This document shows, one piece after another, positions 56,465-64,000 of a DNA stretch of 64,000 bases. The notes beneath the pieces are model-generated. The model saw only the letters and a list, made by a program, of their open reading frames with translations. It made no database searches and had not been told where the DNA came from. Source of the stretch: Pseudoalteromonas sp. H105 (GTDB lineage Bacteria > Pseudomonadota > Gammaproteobacteria > Enterobacterales > Alteromonadaceae); assembly GCF_001469215.1 (NCBI RefSeq), contig NZ_LOFH01000016.1, positions 1-64,000 of the forward strand, in the 5' to 3' direction. The translations under genes were made by a program, and so were the position numbers. The stretch's first letter is position 1; the number at the start of each line of letters is the position of its first letter.

Positions 56465-57410
56465 TATTTTCGCCTAAGACGCAGCCTGGAGTAACCCAGT
56501 CACTGCGACCGTTTAAAAAGTCTGTCACAGCCATTGGTTTTTTACCTTGTGGCTGTAATTGGGTTATTTTTAGCGCCTGTGTGCCACAAGCGACTACAAT
56601 ACCGTGTTTGTCACTGTGTAAAATAGTGCCTGGTGTGCCTTGTTGTTCAACCACTTCACTTTGGTAAATTTTTACTGTGTTCTCGCCCATCAGGGTAAAA
56701 CACACAGGCCAAGGGTTAAATGCACGAATATTGCGTTCAATTTGCACAGCGTCCATTGACCAATCAATATTGGCTTCGTCTTTTGATAGTTTTTTTGCAT
56801 AATTTGCCAAGGCATCATCTTGCACCTGAGGTGTTAGTTCGTCATTGGCTAATTTTGTGATTGTATCAATCAGTGCGCTAGGGCCTAAATCAGCGAGTTT
56901 AGTGTATAAACTTGCACTGGTTTCATCAGTAGCAATAGGGCAGCGACTAATATGCAGCATATCACCGGTGTCTAACCCTTCGTCCATTTGCATTATGGTG
57001 ACACCTGTTTCATTGTCGCCCGCCCAAATAGCGCGCTGGATCGGCGCTGCACCACGCCAGCGTGGCAAAATTGAACCATGCACATTTAAACAACCAAGGC
57101 GAGGAGCCTCTAAAATTGCTTTTGGCAGTAATAGCCCATACGCAACGACAATCATTATATCTGCATTTAAGCTGCTTAATTCAACTAATGCATCGTCACT
57201 TTTTAATGATGCAGGTTGAAAGACAGGTAAGTCATTGGCTAAAGCAAGCTCTTTAACCTCGCTGGCTTTTAGTTTTTTACCTCGCCCAGCAGGGCGGTCT
57301 GGCTGACTATAAACACCAACAATTTGATGTTCAGAATCAATAAGAGCTTGTAAATGGCGCGCAGCAAAGTCCGGCGTACCAGCAAAAATAATGCGTAGTG
57401 GTTTTGTCAC
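56457..57410 (-). CDS. fmt: Methionyl-tRNA formyltransferase
   Basis: Formylates initiator Met-tRNA. The 317-aa protein has [17 protein letters not shown] at the N terminus, the catalytic [20 protein letters not shown] and the [15 protein letters not shown] segment, plus a C-terminal OB fold. Next to def, its functional partner. Confidence 0.97.
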   Translation of the reverse strand: MTKPLRIIFAGTPDFAARHLQALIDSEHQIVGVYSQPDRPAGRGKKLKASEVKELALANDLPVFQPASLKSDDALVELSSLNADIMIVVAYGLLLPKAILEAPRLGCLNVHGSILPRWRGAAPIQRAIWAGDNETGVTIMQMDEGLDTGDMLHISRCPIATDETSASLYTKLADLGPSALIDTITKLANDELTPQVQDDALANYAKKLSKDEANIDWSMDAVQIERNIRAFNPWPVCFTLMGENTVKIYQSEVVEQQGTPGTILHSDKHGIVVACGTQALKITQLQPQGKKPMAVTDFLNGRSDWVTPGCVLGENNE

Positions 57411-57431
57411 TGAGTTTTCCTAAGGTGCTTA

Positions 57432-57938
57432 TTACTGTGCTGCAAATTTAGCTTCTTTTTCAAGCTTTTTACGAATACGTTGACGCTTTAATGGTGATAA
57501 GTAATCAATAAATAATTTGCCTTTAAGGTGATCCAGCTCATGCTGAATACAAATAGCCAAAAGCTCATCGGCATCTAGGCTATATTCTTCACCTTTTTCA
57601 TTGAGGGCTGTGACAGTGACTGTTTCTGCGCGATCTACTTTTGCGTAAGAATGCGGCACCGATAAACAGCCTTCTTCACTGACTGTTTTACCGTCTTGCT
57701 TGCTGATCACTGGATTGATTAGCACGATAGGCTCATCACGTTCTTCTGATACGTCGATCACCACAATGCGTCGATGAATATCAACTTGTGTGGCGGCAAG
57801 GCCAATGCCATTTTCGTCATACATTGTTTCTAGCATGTCTTTAACTATTTGACGAACTTCGTCGTCAACGTTTGTGACGTCTTGTGCGACAGTACGTAAA
57901 CGTTCATCTGGAAATCTTAAAACTTCTAACCTAGCCAT
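57432..57938 (-). CDS. def: Peptide deformylase
   Basis: Removes the N-formyl group from new proteins. The 168-aa protein has the three family motifs [15 protein letters not shown] and the metal-binding QHELDHLKG. First gene of the def-fmt-rsmB-trkA unit, divergent from the LysM gene. Confidence 0.98.
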   Translation of the reverse strand: MARLEVLRFPDERLRTVAQDVTNVDDEVRQIVKDMLETMYDENGIGLAATQVDIHRRIVVIDVSEERDEPIVLINPVISKQDGKTVSEEGCLSVPHSYAKVDRAETVTVTALNEKGEEYSLDADELLAICIQHELDHLKGKLFIDYLSPLKRQRIRKKLEKEAKFAAQ

Positions 57939-58054
57939 AGTAACCTTTTCACTTGTGCATAATATAGGGTATTGTATGCTCTTATTTTAGCCATTCGCGT
58001 TCACCTTTAACAGGTTTTGGTTGATAATAATGAAAAAACTCACAAGGAAGCCTA

Positions 58055-59176
58055 ATGAAATACCCGTTTTTAGCTGCTGTGCTGATATTAAGCACGGCAT
58101 TCTCATCTCATGCCGATGTTTTATCTATTAAAAAAGATGCGCCTAAACAATATGTTGTGAAAAAGGGTGATACATTATGGGATATTTCGGGCATCTATTT
58201 GAGCGAACCTTGGTTATGGCCTGAACTTTGGCAGATGAATCCGCAAATAAATAATCCACACTTGATCTATCCAGGTGATGCACTTGCTTTAATTTACGAT
58301 GATCACGGAAACCCACGATTAATTATTAATAGCGGTTTTAAAAAACTTTCTCCGCAAGGGCGAATGATTCCCAAAGGTAAGAACGCGATTCCTACATTAC
58401 CCCTTGAGCTACTGCGTCCATATTTAACATACGAACAAGCGATTAGTGGTGAAGAGATTGATGATTTACCTTATATTTTGGGCGCTAATGAAAATACGAA
58501 GATGAATACCTTAGGCCACATTGTTTATGTTAAAGGCAATCTGAAAAAACACGAAAGTTACGCTATCTACCGTAAAGGTAAACCTTATAAAGATATTAAC
58601 AGCGATAAAGTGCTTGCGTATAAATCTGTATTAGTGGGTGTGGGCCGTGTATTTAGAGCCGGTGATATTGAAAAAGCCGTACCCGCCTCAGTAAAAATTG
58701 AAAGCGTTAAACAAGAGATTAGAGCCACAGATTTTTTGCTGCCTGCAATGGAGGGGCAAACACTTCCTGCATTTTTTAATATGAAGCGCCCAGTGCAACC
58801 TGTTGAAGGAAATATTATTTCTGCGGTCACTGAACTGCGAGAATTTAGCACAATGGATATTGTAGTGCTAAACTTAGGGTCTGAGCAGCAAATAGCGGCA
58901 GGGCACATTTTAGATATTGAGCGCCGCTCTCCCACTGTATTTGATGGTCGAAATGGCCCAAGGTATAAAGAAGATTCAAATAGCCTTGAAAAGCTTATTA
59001 CAGATACGAGTGAATTTTTTGGCGTTGAGGCAGATAAAGATGCCACTGTATGGCATATGCCAAGAGAAAAAGTCGGTGAGCTAATGGTGTTCAAAGTATA
59101 TGACAATGTTAGCTATGCCTTAATCGTAAAAAACCAGCACCCAATCCGCGTCGGTGATTTTGCAGTAATAAATTAA
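58055..59176 (+). CDS. LysM peptidoglycan-binding protein
   Basis: A 373-aa protein. Signal peptide YPFLAAVLILSTAFSSHA, a LysM domain at about residues 31-78 (YVVKKGDTLWDISGIYL, then WPELWQMNPQINNPHLIYPG), and a C-terminal ~290-aa region of unknown fold conserved in this position next to dprA. Likely periplasmic, cell-wall associated. The ATG follows AAGGAAG. Confidence 0.92.
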   Translation: MKYPFLAAVLILSTAFSSHADVLSIKKDAPKQYVVKKGDTLWDISGIYLSEPWLWPELWQMNPQINNPHLIYPGDALALIYDDHGNPRLIINSGFKKLSPQGRMIPKGKNAIPTLPLELLRPYLTYEQAISGEEIDDLPYILGANENTKMNTLGHIVYVKGNLKKHESYAIYRKGKPYKDINSDKVLAYKSVLVGVGRVFRAGDIEKAVPASVKIESVKQEIRATDFLLPAMEGQTLPAFFNMKRPVQPVEGNIISAVTELREFSTMDIVVLNLGSEQQIAAGHILDIERRSPTVFDGRNGPRYKEDSNSLEKLITDTSEFFGVEADKDATVWHMPREKVGELMVFKVYDNVSYALIVKNQHPIRVGDFAVIN

Positions 59177-59205
59177 TACAGGTTTGAGTGCTCTAAGGAG
59201 AGAGC

Positions 59206-60294
59206 ATGGAACAGTCTTTTGGCAAGCTAACAGATTGGCTTGCCTTTTATTTATGCAAAGGTCTGGGTGTTAAAACGCTGCTAGCACTCGCTGAAAAAGT
59301 GCCATTAGATGACCTCGTTAATTTATCGTATCAACAATTACTTGAATCGGGCCTCAGTCAACAAGTCGCCACAAATTTGGTGGCCACGGATTGGCAGCGT
59401 GTTGAGCATTACGAAAAATTAATAACAGCGTCTGGCATCGATGTTATAAGCTATTTTGATTCGCGTTATCCTCCATTACTCAAAGAAATTGCCAGTGCCC
59501 CTTTATTACTATTTTGTCGCGGTAATTGCGCTCTTTTAACGAGTCCGCAAATTGCTATTGTTGGCAGCCGTAATGCAACCCCTATTGGGCTTGAAATAGC
59601 CGCTCAATTTGCACATCAGCTCAGTGAAGCCAATTTAACCGTTACATCAGGTATGGCGTTAGGTATTGATGGCGCTGCGCACAAAGGCGCCCTTGCAGGA
59701 ACGGGAAACACCATTGCCGTTCTGGGTACTGGTGTGGATGTTTACTACCCTAAGCGACATAGATTACTAACTGATCACGTATTGAACGCTGGTTTGTTAG
59801 TTAGTGAATTTTTACCTGGAACAGCAGCTAACGCTAATAACTTTCCGCGTCGTAATCGCATTATATCTGGATTATCCTTAGGGGTTTTGATTGTGGAAGC
59901 TGAGATTAAAAGTGGTTCGCTCATTACTGTGAGGTATGCGCTTGAACAAAATAAAGAGGTCTTTGCAGTGCCGGGTTCGATTAAAAATCCGCTTTCTCAA
60001 GCAAGCCATTTTTTGATAAAACAAGGAGCAAAACTGGTCGAAAATGTTAGCGATATTTTGGAAGAAGTGAGCTTTTTCAGCGAAAACAGTCTATATAGTA
60101 TAGATGAGCCTGTTGAAAATAAGCCTGAGTGCGCCGTACTGAAGAGCGTTGGTTTTGAAGTTACACCGGTTGATGTGATTGCTCGACGCTGCCAATGGTC
60201 GATTGACAAAGTACAGACTCGTTTACTTGATTTGGAATTAGATGACAAAGTAGAGCGAGTTTTAGACGGCTATATCAAGTTGGGAGGACGCTAA
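59206..60294 (+). CDS. dprA: DNA-processing protein DprA
   Basis: Loads RecA on incoming single-stranded DNA in natural transformation. The 362-aa protein has an N-terminal helical region, a Rossmann-like domain with [29 protein letters not shown] and [12 protein letters not shown], and a C-terminal winged helix ([20 protein letters not shown]). 1 bp before smg. Confidence 0.97.
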   Translation: MEQSFGKLTDWLAFYLCKGLGVKTLLALAEKVPLDDLVNLSYQQLLESGLSQQVATNLVATDWQRVEHYEKLITASGIDVISYFDSRYPPLLKEIASAPLLLFCRGNCALLTSPQIAIVGSRNATPIGLEIAAQFAHQLSEANLTVTSGMALGIDGAAHKGALAGTGNTIAVLGTGVDVYYPKRHRLLTDHVLNAGLLVSEFLPGTAANANNFPRRNRIISGLSLGVLIVEAEIKSGSLITVRYALEQNKEVFAVPGSIKNPLSQASHFLIKQGAKLVENVSDILEEVSFFSENSLYSIDEPVENKPECAVLKSVGFEVTPVDVIARRCQWSIDKVQTRLLDLELDDKVERVLDGYIKLGGR

Positions 60295-60295
60295 T

Positions 60296-60769
60296 ATGTT
60301 CGATATCCTCATGTATTTATTTGAAAACTATATTCACAGTGATGCTGAAGTCTTCGTAGAGCAAAATGAACTCACTGATGAGCTACTACGTGCGGGCTTT
60401 AATAAACCTGAGATCTATAAAGCACTTGATTGGTTAGAGCAATTGGCTGATCTACAACATTGTGATGAAGTGCCTTACCTTAATGCTTACCCTCAACATG
60501 CCGTTCGTATTTTTACCGACAGTGAATGCCAAATGCTAAGCACGGAATGCCGTGGTTTTTTGATGTTTATTGAGCAAATAGGTGTGATTAATAATGAAAC
60601 AAGAGAAATGGTAATGGATCGCTTGTTCGCCCTCGATAAGCCTTATATAGGGTTGGATGACTTAAAGTGGGTTGTATTAATGGTGCTATTTAATGTCCCT
60701 GGTTCGGAGCTTGCCTACTCGCAGATGGAAGAGCTCATTTTTGACGAACCAGCCGAAGTGTTGCATTAA
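60296..60769 (+). CDS. smg: Smg family protein
   Basis: A 157-aa protein of the Smg/DUF494 family: starts [20 protein letters not shown] and contains [16 protein letters not shown] and [16 protein letters not shown]. Acidic; function undefined. Conserved next to dprA in gammaproteobacteria. Confidence 0.95.
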   Translation: MFDILMYLFENYIHSDAEVFVEQNELTDELLRAGFNKPEIYKALDWLEQLADLQHCDEVPYLNAYPQHAVRIFTDSECQMLSTECRGFLMFIEQIGVINNETREMVMDRLFALDKPYIGLDDLKWVVLMVLFNVPGSELAYSQMEELIFDEPAEVLH

Positions 60770-60843
60770 CCTCAGTACGGTGCTTGTAACTTTAATTAGT
60801 TTGGGTATATTAAGCGAAAATTAGCCAATTGCTTTGGAACTAC

Positions 60844-61416
60844 ATGAGTAAAATAGATCATTCGCTTTTCTCTGCTAATCAGCATGCCCTCGAAAAAGAA
60901 TACGAAGTTTGCCCTCAATGTGGTTCTGAATTAGTGATACGCAACAGTAAAAGCGGGCCTTTTCTAGGTTGTGCAAGCTACCCTAAATGTGATTTTATTC
61001 GGCCTTTAGCTCAACACGATACTCAGCAAATTAAAGTACTTGATGATAGTCCGTGTCCAGAATGTGGCAATCCGCTGGTGGTTAAAAATGGCCGCTACGG
61101 TATGTTTATTGGCTGTACCGGTTACCCCGAGTGCCATTACATTGTTCACGATGAAAAAGAGCCCGATGCTGAAGTGTTACCCGCTTGCCCTAAATGCAAA
61201 AAAGGGCAGTTAGTTGCGCGTAGTAATAAATTTGGCAAAACGTTTTATTCTTGTGATAGCTACCCAAGTTGTAAATACACCCTTAATTTTAAACCTATTG
61301 AGCATACTTGCCCCGAGTGCCAGTGGCCAGTCATGATGCAAAAGCAAATGACCAACAGTGTTGTGTTACAATGCCCACAGAAAAGTTGCTCGCATAAAAT
61401 CACTGTCAGCGAGTAA
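60844..61416 (+). CDS. Topoisomerase I-type zinc-ribbon protein (YrdD-like)
   Basis: About 190 aa with four zinc ribbons of the TopA C-terminal type, beginning CPQCGSEL, CPECGNPL, CPKCKKGQL and CPECQWPV, each followed by a second Cys pair (e.g. GCASYPKC, GCTGYPEC, SCDSYPSC). No topoisomerase domain. Probably nucleic-acid binding. The ATG at 60844 was chosen over an upstream TTG. Between smg and tsaC, as in E. coli (yrdD). Confidence 0.9.
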   Translation: MSKIDHSLFSANQHALEKEYEVCPQCGSELVIRNSKSGPFLGCASYPKCDFIRPLAQHDTQQIKVLDDSPCPECGNPLVVKNGRYGMFIGCTGYPECHYIVHDEKEPDAEVLPACPKCKKGQLVARSNKFGKTFYSCDSYPSCKYTLNFKPIEHTCPECQWPVMMQKQMTNSVVLQCPQKSCSHKITVSE

Positions 61417-61449
61417 AACGCTTAACTTTTATTGTATTTGGAGATTTGT

Positions 61450-62016
61450 GTGACAGATCCAATCCCTTCACCTTTAACTGTTGTTGATGCCTTACAACAA
61501 GGTGGTGTCATTGTTTACCCAACTGAAGCTGTATTTGGTTTAGGGTGCGACCCAGATAATAGGCAAGCCGTAGAAAGCTTATTGGCGATAAAGCAGCGTC
61601 CTGTAGAAAAAGGATTAATTTTAATTGCTGATAATTATGGCCAGTTACTAAAATATATCGATGATGCAAAAGTTCCGATGGACAAACGTGCTGATATATT
61701 TTCTAGTTGGCCAGGGGCTATAACTTGGGTGATGCCTGCGGCTAAAAACACACCAAAATGGCTAACAGGTCAGTTTGATACGATAGCAGTACGGGTGACA
61801 AACCATCCAACAGTAAAACAGTTATGCCAGGAGTTTGGTAAGCCTTTAGTCTCTACTAGTGCTAACTTATCAGGGCAAGATACTGTAACGAGTATTGCTC
61901 AGGCTAAAAACGAGTTTGGTGAACAGGTTGCGTTTTATGTTGATGAAGCGCTAGGTGGAAATACGCAACCGAGCACAATTAAAGATGTTATGACAGGCAA
62001 AGTGTTTAGAGGATAA
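61450..62016 (+). CDS. tsaC: Threonylcarbamoyl-AMP synthase TsaC
   Basis: First step of t6A37 tRNA modification: makes threonylcarbamoyl-AMP from Thr, bicarbonate and ATP. 188 aa from a GTG at 61450 that follows GGAG; an upstream TTG was rejected. Motifs GGVIVYPTEAVFGLGCD, AIKQRPVEKGLI, and PLVSTSANLSGQ. Confidence 0.95.
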   Translation: MTDPIPSPLTVVDALQQGGVIVYPTEAVFGLGCDPDNRQAVESLLAIKQRPVEKGLILIADNYGQLLKYIDDAKVPMDKRADIFSSWPGAITWVMPAAKNTPKWLTGQFDTIAVRVTNHPTVKQLCQEFGKPLVSTSANLSGQDTVTSIAQAKNEFGEQVAFYVDEALGGNTQPSTIKDVMTGKVFRG

Positions 62017-62970
<954 letters not shown>

Positions 62971-62981
62971 AATCAAATTAT

Positions 62982-63009
62982 AAGGCGCTAACGCATTAGC
63001 GCCTTTTTT
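62982..63009. terminator. Bidirectional terminator, hemF and chemoreceptor gene
   Basis: AAGGCGCTAA, loop CGCA, TTAGCGCCTT with T run, between convergent genes. Confidence 0.9.
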
Positions 63010-63031
63010 ATTTTACTCAGTTATCTAACGT

Positions 63032-64000
63032 TCAGGTTAGTTTAAAAGAACGTACTTGCTCGTCTAAAGATCGTGCGAGAGATAATAACTCTTCACTGAC
63101 TTTTTGATTATCTTTAGCATCCACTAATGAACGTTCCGCATTATCGCTAATAGCCACTACACTTTGGTTAATTTCTTCAGCAGCTAAGTTTTGTTGCTCA
63201 GTGGCATTGGCTATTTGAACATTAAGCTGATTGATTTCGTTCATTTGAGAAGATATGTCCTGTAGAGCTTGGGCTACTTTTTTAACCTGCAATGCTCGTT
63301 CATCTGCTTCCTCACAAGAACTGCTCATCATCGTGACTGTATTGGCCGCTTCAGCTTGGAGTTTATCAATTGTACGGCGAATTTCATCCGTTGAATCATG
63401 TGTACGAGTTGCTAAGGTACGCACTTCATCTGCCACAACAGCAAACCCTCTACCTGTATCGCCTGCACGAGCAGCTTCGATTGCTGCATTAAGTGCCAGT
63501 AAGTTAGTTTGCTCAGCAATACTACTTATCACCTCTAGTACATTTCCCACTTCTATCGTTTGTGCCTGTAATTGACTTACTTGCGCTGCGGCACTGCGAA
63601 CATCTTCGGCAAGTTGATTGATGCTTTGCTCTGTATGTGTCGCAACTTGTAGACTTTGTTGAGCGAGAGAATTGCTGCTTTGCGATTTTTCAGAAGCAAA
63701 ATGTGTTGTATTTTTCACCTCACTAGATGAACTTTCAAGTTCATTTATGGCAGCTGCGACCGAATCAGTCCCTTGTTTTTGACTTAAAATTGCATGTTCT
63801 GTTGCATCTGCAGAGGTATAAATCGCTTCAGCACAATGAATCAGCACTTTCGATGAGTGGGATACTTGAGTAATATTTTCTTTAAATGAATCTATCATTT
63901 GGTTAAAACTATCGGCTAAAGAGCTAAGTTCATCATTGTTTTTGTCATCAATCGTTAAGCTCAAATCATTATTGCTGGTGGCTAAATGAATAACTTGATT
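63032..64000 (-). CDS. Methyl-accepting chemotaxis protein, C-terminal part (N terminus beyond window)
   Basis: The frame is open to the window edge, so the N-terminal sensor is missing. Visible parts are a HAMP-like segment ([20 protein letters not shown]), the adaptation helices, the signalling tip [19 protein letters not shown] followed by [15 protein letters not shown], and the C-terminal helix. No CheR-binding pentapeptide at the C terminus. Signal unknown. Confidence 0.95.
   Translation of the reverse strand, partial: NQVIHLATSNNDLSLTIDDKNNDELSSLADSFNQMIDSFKENITQVSHSSKVLIHCAEAIYTSADATEHAILSQKQGTDSVAAAINELESSSSEVKNTTHFASEKSQSSNSLAQQSLQVATHTEQSINQLAEDVRSAAAQVSQLQAQTIEVGNVLEVISSIAEQTNLLALNAAIEAARAGDTGRGFAVVADEVRTLATRTHDSTDEIRRTIDKLQAEAANTVTMMSSSCEEADERALQVKKVAQALQDISSQMNEINQLNVQIANATEQQNLAAEEINQSVVAISDNAERSLVDAKDNQKVSEELLSLARSLDEQVRSFKLT

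Overview
The window looks like the replication-origin region of a gammaproteobacterial chromosome, most likely Pseudoalteromonas or a close Alteromonadales relative. This rests on gene order (rrn, glmU, atp operon, parAB, rsmG, mnmG, oriC, mioC, then mnmE, yidC, rnpA, rpmH, dnaA, dnaN, recF, gyrB), on modest G+C, on an E. coli-type oriC between mnmG and mioC, and on the fadBA, pepQ, yigZ, trkH and trkA, rsmB, fmt, def, dprA, smg, tsaC, hemF neighbourhoods. The assignment comes from reading the sequence, not from a database search.

Layout. 1-411 is the 5' end of a 16S rRNA gene on the minus strand, with its leader and promoter up to about 700. 994-4282 holds a collagen-like lipoprotein and glmU. 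4562-11502 is the complete nine-gene atp operon, minus strand. 11645-15907 is parB, parA, rsmG and mnmG. oriC lies at about 16014-16271, followed by mioC and an 860-bp gene-free stretch with extra DnaA boxes. 17691-27306 is a 9.6-kb mobile island inserted in the 3' end of mnmE. 27291-31446 is mnmE, yidC, yidD, rnpA and rpmH (minus). 31955-41118 is dnaA, dnaN, recF, gyrB, glyQ and glyS (plus), with two parS sites inside recF. 41179-57938 holds small lipoprotein and membrane genes, tusA, fadA, fadB, slt, pepQ, yigZ, trkH, a PilZ protein, two tandem EF-hand proteins, trkA, rsmB, fmt and def. 58055-62970 is a LysM protein, dprA, smg, a zinc-ribbon protein, tsaC and hemF. The window ends inside a chemotaxis receptor gene.

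The island is the accessory part. It is bounded by 17-bp direct repeats that each spell the last codons of mnmE (Cys-Ile-Gly-Lys-stop), the same target gene end used by Salmonella genomic island 1. It encodes a tyrosine integrase next to mnmE, an HTH/excisionase-like protein at the far end, a DUF927-type ATPase, and a second, different tyrosine recombinase. Beside that recombinase are tiny genes separated by four identical copies of the palindrome ATTAGGCATGCCTAAT.

The most notable content is a tight three-gene operon (25572 down to 23028). It encodes a two-TM SLATT-like membrane protein, a 37-kDa nucleoid-associated (NdpA/YejK-like) protein, and a stand-alone RelA/SpoT-like nucleotide synthetase. 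Its logic, a nucleotide-signal synthetase plus a membrane effector on a mobile element, suggests an undescribed alarmone-based defence or toxin system. That function is inference only. Two strongly structured non-coding blocks (22785-22890 and 25721-25866) and a motif (TTTCCCA) recurring at three island loci are also unexplained.
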